Assembly: GCA_036381125.1 (NCBI GenBank)
Contig: DASVDK010000177.1
Location: 1-64,000, forward strand
DNA from: DASVDK01 sp036381125 [NCBI: Thermodesulfobacteriota bacterium]
GTDB lineage: Bacteria > DASVDK01
DNA: 64,000 nt
Direction of reading: 5' to 3'
The notes beneath the pieces were generated by a model. It searched no databases. It was not told the DNA's origin and saw only the letters and a list, made by a program, of their open reading frames with translations. The number at the start of each line of letters is the position of its first letter. Position 1 is the stretch's first letter. Shown here in pieces: positions 10,576 through 19,263 of the stretch. A program made the position numbers and the translations under genes.

Positions 10576-11445
10576 CTACCGCCCCGACGGTCTGGCGCGG
10601 CCGAGGAGGCCAGACGGGCGCCAGAGGAGGATGGCCGCGAGGATGACGAACGCCACGAGGTTCTTGTACGTGGCGGGCAAGAGGAGCGTGCTCCACTCCT
10701 GCGCGAGCCCGACGATCAGGGCGCCGACGAGGGCGCCGCTCAGGCTGCCGAGGCCGCCGAGGACGGCGACGGCGAAGACCGGCAGCAGGAGGTTCCACCC
10801 CATGAGCGGCGACACGACGGTCTCCAGCGCCAGGAGCCCGCCCGCGACGCCGGCCAGGATCCCCGTGGCGAACCAGACGATCCGGGCCACCCGCTCGGCG
10901 TCGATGCCGGAGGCCAGCGCCACTTCCGGGTTGTCGGCCGTGGCCCGGATCGCCTTGCCGATCCGCGTGCGCGCGAGCAGCAGGTGGCCGACGACGAGCA
11001 GGACGACGGAGACGCCGACCATCACGAGCTGATAGGGCCCGATCCTGAGCCCGAGGACCTCGAGCGGCCGGAGCACCGGCAGGTCGAACGCCCGCATCCG
11101 ATTGCCCGCGACGAACCGCACCGCGTTCTGCAGGATGAACATGACCCCGATCGACATGAGCAGGGGCGGGAGCGGGCCGTAGCGGCGCACGCGCCGGAAG
11201 AGGCCCTGGTCGAGCCCCGTGGCGAGCGCGCCGACGAGCAGGCCGGCGCCGCCCACGGCGAGCGGCAGCGGAACGCCGACGACCTGGAGCGCGACGGCGA
11301 CGTACGCGCCGACCATGACCAGCTCCGCAATGGCGAAGTTGGGGTAGTGGAGCAGGCCGTAGACGAGCGTCAGCGCCGAGGCCGGCAGCGCGAGGATGCT
11401 GGCCGAGACGAGGCCGTAGAGGGCGTACTGGGCGAGGAGGTCCAT
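10576..11445 (-). CDS. livH: branched-chain amino acid-type ABC transporter permease LivH
   Basis: 289 aa. The start MDLLAQYALYGLVSASI and the early YGLLHYPNFAIAELVMVGAY are classic for LivH; a longer reading from 11484 would put the intercistronic palindrome inside the protein and is less likely. RKSLGMR-type contact loop is represented by RIGKAIRATADNPEVALASGI. Follows livK after a 65-bp gap that holds a perfect 28-bp palindrome. Confidence 0.9.
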   Translation of the reverse strand: MDLLAQYALYGLVSASILALPASALTLVYGLLHYPNFAIAELVMVGAYVAVALQVVGVPLPLAVGGAGLLVGALATGLDQGLFRRVRRYGPLPPLLMSIGVMFILQNAVRFVAGNRMRAFDLPVLRPLEVLGLRIGPYQLVMVGVSVVLLVVGHLLLARTRIGKAIRATADNPEVALASGIDAERVARIVWFATGILAGVAGGLLALETVVSPLMGWNLLLPVFAVAVLGGLGSLSGALVGALIVGLAQEWSTLLLPATYKNLVAFVILAAILLWRPSGLLGRARPSGR

Positions 11446-11469
11446 GGGCCGCGCCGGAGGAGTGGACGC

Positions 11470-11497
11470 GCGGGCGGACGGCATGCCGTCCGCCCGC
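11470..11497. repeat. 28-bp perfect palindrome between livK and livH
   Basis: The left arm GCGGGCGGACGGCA (11470-11483) is exactly complementary to the right arm ending at 11497. In RNA it is a very stable hairpin with a 3-4-nt loop, placed 13 bp after the livK stop and 24 bp before the livH start. Such hairpins behind binding-protein genes commonly protect the upstream message and lower downstream expression; that role is inferred here. Confidence 0.8.
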
Positions 11498-11510
11498 CGC
11501 CCGGGAGCCG

Positions 11511-12734
11511 CTACCGCAGGGAGACGGTGATCGTCTTGCCGGTCTCGACGATGCGGCCCTGCTCGACCTTCGCGACGCTGAAGTTCCCGCGGCTGATGTT
11601 GCCGTGCTCGTCGAAGTCGATGGGGCCGCTCGCCCCTTCGTAGTTGATCCGCTGGCCCTCCCGGAGCCGCTTCGCGCCCTCCTCGAACCCGACGACCGCG
11701 ACGCCGTCCGGACCGGACACCTGGCGCATCGTCCGGTTGATCGCCTCGCCGGAAGCCGTCCCGGCCGCCTCGATGGCGAGCGCCACGAGCTGGATCTGGT
11801 CGTACGCCTGGGAGGCGAAGGGGTACGGCTTGCGCTCGCCCATGAGCGCGAGGAAGGCCTCGTGGGCCCTGCTGCCGCCCGCCACGCCCTCGTTGAGCAT
11901 GACGAGCCCCTCGGCCGGGCCTCGGCCGACGTTCGCGAGGAGGTCGGCCGTGACGGAGAAGCCGGGGGCGAGGAACTGCCCCTTGAAGCCTGCCTGGTAC
12001 GCGTCCTTCAGGATCTGCGCCGTGTCCGGCTCGTACCCGGCGACGAGGACGACCTCCGCGCGCGACCGCACCACGCGGTCGACCTCGGCGCGATAGTTCG
12101 GCTGGTTCTCGGCGTAGGTCACCCGCTCGGCGAACTGCCCGCCGCCGGCCTCGATGCCCGCGCGGAAGGCGGCCACCATGCTGTCCGCGTAGGGGACCTG
12201 CAGCTCGAGCGCGGCCGTGCGCCGCGCGCCGCTGCCGAGCGCGTACTGGGCGAACGCCCGGCCGAAGAAGGCGTCGTCGGGCTCGGTGCGGTAGACGAAG
12301 CCGCGCTTCTGGATCTCCGTGATGCGGCTCGCGCCCGACGTGCTCATCTGCACGACCTTGTTCTCGATGCAGATGGGCGCGACGGCGAGCGTCTCGCCGC
12401 TCGCCCAGCTCCCGATCACGGCGACGACCCTGTTCACGTCGATGAGCTTCTTCACGCCGCGAACGGCCGCCTCGGGGTTGGTTTGCGAGTCCTCGACGAA
12501 GAGCCGGATCCGCCGGCCGAGGGGGCCGCCGGCCGCGTTGATCCGCTCGACGGCGCCCGTGATGGCCTTCTGCATCTCGGCCCCGAAGGGGCCGCCCGCG
12601 CCGGTGAGGGGGGTGAGGACGCCGACCGGGATCGGGTCCGCCGCCGCCGCGAATGCCCGCAGCGGCGAGGCGCCCGCGAGTCCGGCCGCCGCCGCGGCGA
12701 GCACCGTCCGTCGAGAAACCGTCCACGTGGCCAT
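11511..12734 (-). CDS. livK: branched-chain amino acid-type ABC transporter substrate-binding protein LivK
   Basis: 407 aa. The N-terminus carries SRRTVLAAAAAGLAGA, a twin-arginine-like export signal. The mature protein starts IPVGVLTPLTGAGGPFGAEM and has VEDSQTNPEAAVRGVKKLI and VIGSWASGE, typical of the type I periplasmic-binding (Leu/Ile/Val/amide) family. The ATG at 12734 has AAGGAGG eight nt upstream. It is the promoter-proximal gene of the Liv-M24-Dpp-D-aminoacylase operon. Ligand not predictable; an N-acyl amino acid, amide or peptide is plausible from context. Confidence 0.9.
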   Translation of the reverse strand: MATWTVSRRTVLAAAAAGLAGASPLRAFAAAADPIPVGVLTPLTGAGGPFGAEMQKAITGAVERINAAGGPLGRRIRLFVEDSQTNPEAAVRGVKKLIDVNRVVAVIGSWASGETLAVAPICIENKVVQMSTSGASRITEIQKRGFVYRTEPDDAFFGRAFAQYALGSGARRTAALELQVPYADSMVAAFRAGIEAGGGQFAERVTYAENQPNYRAEVDRVVRSRAEVVLVAGYEPDTAQILKDAYQAGFKGQFLAPGFSVTADLLANVGRGPAEGLVMLNEGVAGGSRAHEAFLALMGERKPYPFASQAYDQIQLVALAIEAAGTASGEAINRTMRQVSGPDGVAVVGFEEGAKRLREGQRINYEGASGPIDFDEHGNISRGNFSVAKVEQGRIVETGKTITVSLR

Positions 12735-12786
12735 CGGGCGCCTCCTTGCCTGCTCGCCGCTTGCCGGCGACTCCCGGATAGGGTAG

Positions 12787-12815
12787 ATGTAACCCCGTTC
12801 TGGCTCGTGGGTCAA
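12787..12815 (-). promoter_or_regulatory. promoter of the liv-M24-dpp-D-aminoacylase operon
   Basis: On the minus strand TTGACC (12815-12810), a 17-nt spacer and TTACAT (12792-12787) lie 53 bp before livK. The only other candidate -10 is a TACCCT nearby. An inverted repeat sits 8 bp upstream of the -35. Confidence 0.5.
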
Positions 12816-12822
12816 GGTCGAC

Positions 12823-12836
12823 TTCAAAATATTGAA
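12823..12836. promoter_or_regulatory. candidate operator TTCAA-N4-TTGAA for the cupin-HTH regulator
   Basis: TTCAAAATATTGAA has perfect 5-bp inverted arms around AATA. It lies in the divergent region between livK and the regulator gene, next to the livK -35 box, and is AT-rich in an otherwise ~70% GC region. Palindromes of this form are common targets of XRE-cupin regulators; binding is inferred. Confidence 0.6.
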
Positions 12837-12864
12837 CTCCTGCCGGAGGGGATCGATTCCGCCG

Positions 12865-13488
12865 ATGGACGCCACCATGGCCCGCCGCCTGCGCGAGCTG
12901 CGGCACGCGAGCGGTCTGACGCTTGCCGAGGTCGCCCGGGCCACACGCCTGTCCCCGTCGTTCGTGAGCATGGTCGAGACGGGAAAGACCGACATCTCGC
13001 TCGCGCGGCTCCTCTCGCTGGTGACCGCGTACGGGGTGACCATCCACGACCTGTTCGCCGACAGCGCGACCCCTGCCGGGCGCCGGGAGGCGCGCGTGAT
13101 CCGCCGCTCCGGCTACGTGTCGGTGCCGCTCGCCGACCGGGGCGTGCGGCTCCTCCTCCTGGCGCCGGCAGCCGAGCGCCGGCTCGAGCCGGTGTTGATC
13201 GTGATCGACCCGGGGGCGGGGCTCGGCGCGCCGCTCAGGCACGAGGGGGAGGAGTTCGTGTACGTAATCGAGGGGGAGGTGACGCTGACGGTCGGACGCC
13301 GCCGCCACCGGCTCGGGCGGGGCGAGACGGCCTACTACTCGTCCACGCTGCCCCACCGGTTCGCCAACCCGGGGCGGCGGCGGGCGGTGCTCCTCGGGGG
13401 CGCCACCTACTCGCCGCTGCACGTGCACGGCATCGGCCGGGGCGTGGGTGCGCCCGCTACGCCACCGCGAGACGGACGCCGGCGGTGA
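12865..13488 (+). CDS. XRE-family transcriptional regulator with C-terminal cupin domain
   Basis: About 207 aa from the ATG at 12865, which has GGAGGGG 11-18 nt upstream; a TTG at 12832 would be a longer alternative. Residues ~5-60 form a helix-turn-helix (LRHASGLTLAEVARATRLSP, FVSMVETGKTDISL); residues ~110-190 form a cupin barrel (HEGEEFVYVIEGEVTLTVG, LPHRFANPG) that in this family binds the inducer. It is divergent from livK and very probably senses the operon's substrate. Its 3' end overlaps the convergent VOC gene by 32 bp. Confidence 0.85.
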   Translation: MDATMARRLRELRHASGLTLAEVARATRLSPSFVSMVETGKTDISLARLLSLVTAYGVTIHDLFADSATPAGRREARVIRRSGYVSVPLADRGVRLLLLAPAAERRLEPVLIVIDPGAGLGAPLRHEGEEFVYVIEGEVTLTVGRRRHRLGRGETAYYSSTLPHRFANPGRRRAVLLGGATYSPLHVHGIGRGVGAPATPPRDGRRR

Positions 13489-14170
13489 GGCCGGGGTCGA
13501 GCGGGCCGCGCGGCGCGCCCGCTCGCGCCGCGAGCGTGACGGCGAGCGGCCCGGCCGCGCCGACCGCGGCCACGTACTCGAGCCGGTGCGGGCCGAGCGT
13601 CACCTCGAGGCCCGACCGCGTCGGGTCGAGGCCCGCGGCCGCGGCGACGACGGCGGCGATGCGGGCGGGGTCCCGGGCGCCGATGGTGACCGCGACGAGC
13701 CCGGTGACGCCGTTGGCGTGCGGGGCGGCGGCCGGCACGCGCGCCTCGCGGGGCGTGTCGTCCTCGATCAGGAAGGGCGCGACGCCGAGATCGGCCGGCG
13801 GCGGGAAGGCGAGCCGCCACCGCAGCGTGTAGCCGTCCGGCCTGACCCGCGTCCAGGGGGCCGGGTCGGTGTAGCGCAGGCCCGCGCGGTCGAAGGCGGC
13901 CAGGTCCGCCGCGAAGTCGGTCGTCCGCAGACAGACGTCCACGAGCCCGCCGCCCCGCTGGCCGGCGGGCCACCAGCGGTGCTCGGGGGCCGGCTCGAAG
14001 AAGGCGACGAGCTCGAGGTAGGAGCCGTCCTCGAAGGGGACGAGCGCGTTGTTCGTGCCGCGCGCATGGCGTCCGCCGGGCACGACGGTGAAGCCGAGCC
14101 GCGCGTACCGGTCCTCGGCCTCCGCGAGGTCGCCGACGAGGACCACGACGTGATCGATCCCGGCGAGCAT
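13457..14170 (-). CDS. VOC-superfamily (glyoxalase-like) protein
   Basis: 237 aa. It begins LAGIDHVVVLVGDLAEAEDRYARLGFTV, the start of a glyoxalase/bleomycin-resistance fold, followed by GTNNALVPFEDGSYLELVAFFEP, typical of the Glyoxalase_3-type group of two tandem betaalphabetabetabeta modules. Reaction unknown: the family includes dioxygenases, lyases and isomerases. Its ATG overlaps the GntR gene stop by 1 bp (TGATG), so the two form an operon. Confidence 0.75.
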   Translation of the reverse strand: MLAGIDHVVVLVGDLAEAEDRYARLGFTVVPGGRHARGTNNALVPFEDGSYLELVAFFEPAPEHRWWPAGQRGGGLVDVCLRTTDFAADLAAFDRAGLRYTDPAPWTRVRPDGYTLRWRLAFPPPADLGVAPFLIEDDTPREARVPAAAPHANGVTGLVAVTIGARDPARIAAVVAAAAGLDPTRSGLEVTLGPHRLEYVAAVGAAGPLAVTLAARAGAPRGPLDPGLTAGVRLAVA

Positions 14171-14889
14171 CAGCGCGGAGGCGGCAGGGCGAGGACCATG
14201 CGGTGACGGTCGGCCCTGGAAAAGACCTGGCTGAAGAACACCGGCCGACCGTCGGCGTCGAGGTACCGGCGCTCGGCCTCGAGGACCGGCGCGCCGACCT
14301 CGATGCCGAGCGCGGGCGCGAAGGCCGGGTCGGCAAGCCCCGCGGAGATCGTCTGGTGCACCGACGCGACCGCCACGCCGAAGCGCCGCGACAGGAGGGC
14401 GACGATCCGCGTGCGCGCCAGTTCGGCCTGCGCGTCGAGCACCTTCAGGCCGAGGGCGTGAGGCAGGTAGGCGACGACGAAGGCGATGGGCGCCCGGGCG
14501 AGATACGCGACGCGGTCGATCGCGACGACCGGGGCTTCCGGCGCGAGCGCGAGCCGCTCGGCGATGCGCGGCGTCGCGCGCACGGTCCGATGGTCGACCA
14601 CGCGCAGGGCGTCGCCCTCGCCGCGCATCAACTCGACGAGCCCGCCCGGCGGCGTCTCGATGCGGTCCCTCGGCGCGCCGATGTAGAACGTCCCGCGCCC
14701 CTGCTCGCGCCGGATCGTCCCGTCACGCTCGAGCACGCGCAGCGCCTGCTGGATGGTGATGCGGCTGACGTCGAACTCCGCGCAGAGGTCCGTCTCGGAC
14801 GGCAGCCGGTCGCCGGGGGTGTACTCGCGCTCGAGCCGCGCCTCGATGATGCGCTTGATCACATAGAACTTGGCGACGAGGGGGCGCAC
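14170..14889 (-). CDS. GntR-family transcriptional regulator, HutC/UTRA type
   Basis: 239 aa. Winged-helix N-terminus (PGDRLPSETDLCAEFDVSR, ITIQQALRVLERDGTIRREQGRGTFY, ~25-75) and a UTRA ligand-binding domain (~95-235) with VVAIDRVAYLARAPIAFVVAYLP. GTG start at 14889; a TAGGAT -10 element lies only 7 nt upstream, so the message is probably leaderless. Coupled to the VOC gene. Effector unknown. Confidence 0.85.
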   Translation of the reverse strand: MRPLVAKFYVIKRIIEARLEREYTPGDRLPSETDLCAEFDVSRITIQQALRVLERDGTIRREQGRGTFYIGAPRDRIETPPGGLVELMRGEGDALRVVDHRTVRATPRIAERLALAPEAPVVAIDRVAYLARAPIAFVVAYLPHALGLKVLDAQAELARTRIVALLSRRFGVAVASVHQTISAGLADPAFAPALGIEVGAPVLEAERRYLDADGRPVFFSQVFSRADRHRMVLALPPPR

Positions 14890-14896
14890 GCCGTCG

Positions 14897-14927
14897 ATCC
14901 TAACATGCGGCGCCGCGACGACGTCAA
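14897..14927 (-). promoter_or_regulatory. leaderless promoter of the GntR gene
   Basis: Minus strand TTGACG (14927-14922), 19-nt spacer, TAGGAT (14902-14897), then 7 nt to the GTG. The spacer contains the palindrome GCGGCGCCGC (14907-14916), which could be an autoregulatory site. Confidence 0.55.
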
Positions 14928-15035
14928 CGGTTGCGCGGCGCCGCGCGTCGTCTCGAGCGATGCGTTCGCCGCTTCCGCGAGGGACCGCCTACGCCATCGG
15001 CCGAGCGACGATCGCCCGTCGCCGGCGGCCGGCCG

Positions 15036-16100
15036 TCAGTAGCGGTCGTTCGGCCGCCCGAACGCGGCGCGCACGAGGGCGCCGAGCGCGCCCCGGTCCA
15101 CCTGCCTGGGTATCGAGAAGCGCGTCGGCTCCGCGACGAGCCGGCCCGCGGCGTCGAACACGCCGCGAACGCCCCAGAAGCCCCGCTCGTTGCCGCCGGG
15201 CAGCCCGTACCGCAGGTCGGTGAGTTCGACCACGGCGCCTCCCCGCTCCGCCGGCCGCACCACGGCGAGCGTCTCGCCGCTCGTGAACCATTCGAACGTC
15301 CGGCCGGCCTCCGTGGCGCGCACGCGGTCGACGAGCGGGCTCTCCGGGACCGGGTAGCGGGTCCAGCGAATCGGCCGCGGCGACCAGGTGGAGACGAAGC
15401 CGACCCACACCTCGTCCGGCCTCCGCACGACGACCCGGCGCAGCCAGATCTGGAAGATCGTCGTGTAGACGCGAACGCGGTCGTAGCGCACCCCTTCGGC
15501 GGCGAGCTGCCGCCGGGCCTCGGCTTCGGCGCGCGCGTTCTGGGCGAGACCGAGGAAGAGGTAGCCGGTCCCCACAATGAGCGCCGCGCAGGCGGCCGCG
15601 GCGGCGAGCCGCGCGCGCGCGGGGCGCAGCAACCCGACCGCCAGGGCGGCGACCAGGATCCCCGTGTAGACCGGGTCGATGATCGGCACGGCCGAGAGCG
15701 CGAAGCGCCGGGTCGAGAAGGGCGCCAGGAGTTGCGTGCCGTAGACCGTGAGGACGTCGAGGAGCGGGTGCGTGACGAGCGCGAGGACGAGGAGCGCGAT
15801 CCACGCCCGCACCCGCCCCGGGTCCGCGCCGGGGGCGGGGCCCGGGGCGCGGCGCGTCTCCCAGCGGGCGATCGCGGCGCCGAGCACCGGACCGAGCACC
15901 AGGCCGAACCAGAGCGCGTGGGTGATGCCGCGGTGGTACCGCCACTCGGCAAGCGGGCCCATGAAGGCGACCGGCACGACGTCGAGGTCCGGCAGCAGGG
16001 CGGCGACGGCGCCGACGAGCGCCGCGCGGCGGCCGAGGCGCCGGCGGAAGCCGGCCTGTCCCACGGTTGCGCCGAGGGCCATCTGGGTCAGCGGATCCAT
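15036..16100 (-). CDS. YdjM-like inner-membrane metal-dependent hydrolase
   Basis: 354 aa. MDPLTQMALGATVGQ, PDLDVVPVAF and EWRYHRGITHALW are the His/Asp-rich motifs of the YbcI/YdjM (DUF457) membrane family. Several hydrophobic segments fill residues 30-200 and a soluble C-terminal part follows. The biochemical role of the family is unsettled. The ATG at 16100 matches the family N-terminus. A second, shorter family member lies at 55.4 kb. Confidence 0.75.
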   Translation of the reverse strand: MDPLTQMALGATVGQAGFRRRLGRRAALVGAVAALLPDLDVVPVAFMGPLAEWRYHRGITHALWFGLVLGPVLGAAIARWETRRAPGPAPGADPGRVRAWIALLVLALVTHPLLDVLTVYGTQLLAPFSTRRFALSAVPIIDPVYTGILVAALAVGLLRPARARLAAAAACAALIVGTGYLFLGLAQNARAEAEARRQLAAEGVRYDRVRVYTTIFQIWLRRVVVRRPDEVWVGFVSTWSPRPIRWTRYPVPESPLVDRVRATEAGRTFEWFTSGETLAVVRPAERGGAVVELTDLRYGLPGGNERGFWGVRGVFDAAGRLVAEPTRFSIPRQVDRGALGALVRAAFGRPNDRY

Positions 16101-16225
16101 ACGCGGCTCAGGATGGCAGGCGGGAGAGAGGCCGGCAACCGGCCGTCCGGCCCGGCGGCCCGGCCGGCGTGCACGCCGCGGCCGAGCGTGCCACACTCGA
16201 GCCGAGCGAGCACCTGGAGGACGAC

Positions 16226-17665
16226 ATGCCGCTGGCTCGAGACCCCGACGTCTGTTTCCTTTCCGCCGGCGACCTCGTGCGCCGCTTTCGCGCCAGGCGC
16301 CTGTCGCCGACGGAGGTCGTGCAGGCGGTCCTCGCCCGGATCGACGCCCTGAACCCCCGACTCTGCGCGATGGTGACCGTGGACCGGGAGGGGGCGCTCG
16401 CCGCGGCCCGGCGAGCCACGGCGGCGCTCGGGCGAGGCCGTGCGCTGCCGCCGCTGCACGGCGTGCCGGTCACCGTCAAGGACGTGATCCCGACCAGGGG
16501 CATGCGCACGACCTGGGGCTCCAGGATCTACGAGCGCCACGTCCCCGACGAGGACGCGCTCGTCGTCGAGCGGCTCAGGGCGGCCGGCGCCATCGTGATC
16601 GGCAAGACCAACACGCCGGAGTTCGCCGCGGGCGCCAACACGTTCAACGCCGTCTTCGGCGCCACGCGGAACCCGTGGGATCTCCGGCTCACCTGCGGCG
16701 GCTCGAGCGGTGGGGCCGCCGTCGCGCTCGCGACCGGCATGGGGCCGCTCGCGCTCGGCAGCGACCTCGGCGGCTCGCTCCGCATCCCGGCGGCCTTCTG
16801 CGGCGTCGTCGGCTTCCGGCCCACGCCGGGCCTCGTGCCCGTCTACCCGACGGTCCTCGCGTGGGACACGTTGAGCGTGCAGGGGCCCATGGCGCGTACC
16901 GTCGACGACGCCGCGCGCCTCCTGGCCGTCATCGCCGGGCCGGACGACCGCGCCCCGATCTCCTATCCGGTGGACCCGCGCGAGTTCCTCCGGGCCGTGC
17001 GCTCGCCGTCCGTGCGCGGCTGGCGGGTGGCGTTCAGCGCCGACCTGAACGGGCTCGTCCCGATGGACCCGGAGGTGGCGAGCGTGGCCGAGGGCGCGAT
17101 CGCCGTCTTCCGCTCGCTCGGCGCCCGCGTCGAGAGGGGGGCGCCGGACTTCGACGGCCTCCACGAGATCGTGCTCGCCACCCGCGGCCTGTCCATGGTG
17201 GCCCGGCACGCGGAGAAGCTGCCGCGCTGGCGCGACGAGATGCAGGCCGGGCTCGTGCGGAACATCGAGCAGGGTCTCTCGCTCGACCCGTCGACCATCG
17301 GTCGGGCCGAGCGGCTGCGGACGGCGCTCTGGCATCGCGTGCGGGCCTTCATGGCGGAGCGAGACCTCCTGCTCCTGCCGACCACCTCGCTGCCCCCTTT
17401 CCCGGTGGAGCAGCCGTACCCGACCGAGGTCGCCGGCCGCCGGCTCGAGACCTACGTCCAGTGGATCTACCCGACCTACGCGGTCTCGGTCGTCGGCCTG
17501 CCGGCCATATCGGTGCCGTGCGGCTTCACGCGGGGGGGGCTGCCGGTCGGCCTGCAGATCGTCGGCCGTCGCATGCAGGACGCGGCCGTGCTGCGGGCCG
17601 CCGCCGCCTTCGAGCGGGCGGCGCCGTGGGCCGGCGCCGTGCCGCCGGTCGTGCGCGGCGCGTGA
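16226..17665 (+). CDS. amidase (amidase-signature family)
   Basis: 479 aa. The Ser-cisSer-Lys triad is visible: Lys85 in VTVKD, the Gly/Ser-rich CGGSSGGAAVALATG, and GSDLGGSLRIPAAFCG. Hydrolyses a carboxamide (or an indolyl/aryl amide) in the cytoplasm. The ATG at 16226 has CTGGAGGA just upstream. A glutamyl-tRNA amidotransferase subunit A role is unlikely because no gatB/C is near. The next gene starts 6 bp downstream. Confidence 0.85.
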   Translation: MPLARDPDVCFLSAGDLVRRFRARRLSPTEVVQAVLARIDALNPRLCAMVTVDREGALAAARRATAALGRGRALPPLHGVPVTVKDVIPTRGMRTTWGSRIYERHVPDEDALVVERLRAAGAIVIGKTNTPEFAAGANTFNAVFGATRNPWDLRLTCGGSSGGAAVALATGMGPLALGSDLGGSLRIPAAFCGVVGFRPTPGLVPVYPTVLAWDTLSVQGPMARTVDDAARLLAVIAGPDDRAPISYPVDPREFLRAVRSPSVRGWRVAFSADLNGLVPMDPEVASVAEGAIAVFRSLGARVERGAPDFDGLHEIVLATRGLSMVARHAEKLPRWRDEMQAGLVRNIEQGLSLDPSTIGRAERLRTALWHRVRAFMAERDLLLLPTTSLPPFPVEQPYPTEVAGRRLETYVQWIYPTYAVSVVGLPAISVPCGFTRGGLPVGLQIVGRRMQDAAVLRAAAAFERAAPWAGAVPPVVRGA

Positions 17666-17671
17666 CGGCTC

Positions 17672-18382
17672 GTGCTCCGCCTTCTCCTCGCCGACCCGGA
17701 CCTGGCCGAGACGGTGGCGCGGGCCCGTCTCTTCCGCAATCAGCCGAACGCGCGCATCGTGTCGGCGCGCGGTCGGGCCGAGCTGCTCTCCGCGGCGAGG
17801 AGCGAGCGACCGCAGCTCGTCGCCGTGGACGCCGACCTCTACCGGAGCCGGATCGACGACCTCGTGCGCACCCTGCGCCGCGTGCCGGTCCTGCGATCCG
17901 TCCCGATCATCGTGACCACGGCGAAGTGGCGCGAGTCGTTGCAGGAGCTGCTGCTCGGCGCCGGCGCCAACGCGCTCCTCGTCAAGCCGGTGCGCGTGCA
18001 GCAGATCTACGATCTCGTTCGCGCCGCCGGGCCGGCCATGGCCCTCGACGTCCGCGTGCCGGTCGGCGCCGAGGCGGCCTTCCGGGTGGGGAATCGGGAG
18101 CGGCGGGGGCGGATCGTGAACGTGTCCAGGGGCGGCCTCTACCTCGAGTGCGAGGCGCCGCCGGCCGTGGGGACGCGCGTGCGGGTGGCGCTGTCGCTGC
18201 CGGCCTTCACGAACGTCGTGCAGATCGACGGCGTCGTCACCTGGACCAACGACGGCCGGACCGCCGCCGTCTCCCACGTCCCGCGCGGGGTGGGCGTCAG
18301 GTTCGTCGACGCGCCGCTCGTGGCGCGCAAGACGATCGCGCTCTACGTCTCGATGTCGAAGACGGTCGTCCGGGTGACGTAG
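17672..18382 (+). CDS. REC-like domain plus PilZ domain protein
   Basis: 236 aa. Residues 1-115 form a response-regulator receiver (LLLADPD acidic pair, phosphoacceptor candidates Asp53/Asp55 in VAVDADL, conserved Lys in LVKPV). Residues ~130-230 form a PilZ domain with RERRGR and NVSRGG, matching the RxxxR ... NxSxxG cyclic-di-GMP-binding signature. It should link a phosphorelay to c-di-GMP-dependent behaviour such as motility. The GTG start lies 6 bp after the amidase; the weak functional link suggests read-through rather than shared pathway. Confidence 0.8.
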   Translation: MLRLLLADPDLAETVARARLFRNQPNARIVSARGRAELLSAARSERPQLVAVDADLYRSRIDDLVRTLRRVPVLRSVPIIVTTAKWRESLQELLLGAGANALLVKPVRVQQIYDLVRAAGPAMALDVRVPVGAEAAFRVGNRERRGRIVNVSRGGLYLECEAPPAVGTRVRVALSLPAFTNVVQIDGVVTWTNDGRTAAVSHVPRGVGVRFVDAPLVARKTIALYVSMSKTVVRVT

Positions 18383-18436
18383 GCCCCCGCCGGATGAGAC
18401 GCGCGAAACCGCGCGGACGCCGCCCGGCGCGCCGCG

Positions 18437-18442
18437 TATGAT
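18437..18442 (+). promoter_or_regulatory. -10 element of leaderless 2OG-oxygenase transcript
   Basis: TATGAT ends 6 nt before the ATG at 18449, so transcription should begin at or next to the start codon. No good -35 and no Shine-Dalgarno sequence are visible. Confidence 0.55.
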
Positions 18443-18448
18443 CGTCGC

Positions 18449-19156
18449 ATGAGGATCGAGGACCGACTTGCCGCGTACGACTGGGCCGCCGTCGAGCGGA
18501 GCCTCGCCGAGCGGGGCTACGCCCGCCTTCCCGGCCTGCTCACGCCCGACGAATGCGCCGGCGTCGCCGCCCTGCACGGCGATGCCGGCCGCTTCCGCAG
18601 CCGCATCGACATGGCTCGCTACCGCTTCGGCGTCGGCGAGTACGGGTACTTCGCCCAGCCGCTGCCGCCGATCGTCCAGGCGCTCCGCACGCACGCCTAC
18701 ACGCCCCTCTCGGCGGTGGCGAACCGCTGGATGGCGGCCCTCGGCGGCCGGGAGCGCTTTCCCGGCGACCTCGAGACCTTCCTGGCCCGCTGTCGCGCCA
18801 GGGGCCAGCGGCAGCCGACGCCGCTCCTGCTGCGCTACGAGGCGGGCGGCTACAACTGCCTGCACCAGGACCTCTACGGCGACGTGGCGTTCCCGCTGCA
18901 GATCGCCATCGTCCTCTCGCGACGGGACGTGGACTACGAGGGCGGGGAGTTCCTGCTCGTCGAGCAGCGGCCGCGGGCCCAGTCCCGCGGCGAGGCGATC
19001 GCGGTCGACCAGGGAGAGGGGATCGTCTTCACGACGCGCTACCGCCCGGCCCAGGGAGCCCGGGGCGCCTACCGGGTGAGCGTGCGCCACGGCGTCAGCA
19101 CGATCCGCCGCGGCGTCCGCTTCACCCTCGGCATCATCTTCCACGACGGGAAGTGA
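18449..19156 (+). CDS. 2-oxoglutarate/Fe(II)-dependent oxygenase
   Basis: 235 aa. LHQDLYG supplies the HxD iron ligands and SVRHGVS the distal His; a following Arg (RRGVRFTLGIIFHD) would bind 2-oxoglutarate. The arrangement matches the prolyl-hydroxylase/AlkB-like double-stranded beta-helix family, also annotated as DNA-repair-like oxygenases. Substrate unknown. Predicted leaderless. Confidence 0.8.
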   Translation: MRIEDRLAAYDWAAVERSLAERGYARLPGLLTPDECAGVAALHGDAGRFRSRIDMARYRFGVGEYGYFAQPLPPIVQALRTHAYTPLSAVANRWMAALGGRERFPGDLETFLARCRARGQRQPTPLLLRYEAGGYNCLHQDLYGDVAFPLQIAIVLSRRDVDYEGGEFLLVEQRPRAQSRGEAIAVDQGEGIVFTTRYRPAQGARGAYRVSVRHGVSTIRRGVRFTLGIIFHDGK

Positions 19157-19263
19157 TCCGTTCGCACCCGAGCGCCGCTCCGCTCCGGCCCGAGCGAGTG
19201 GCGGAATGGCGAGGTCGCGCCGCGTCGGCGGCGCGACGTGCCGTGGCCCGTGACGACCGGACG

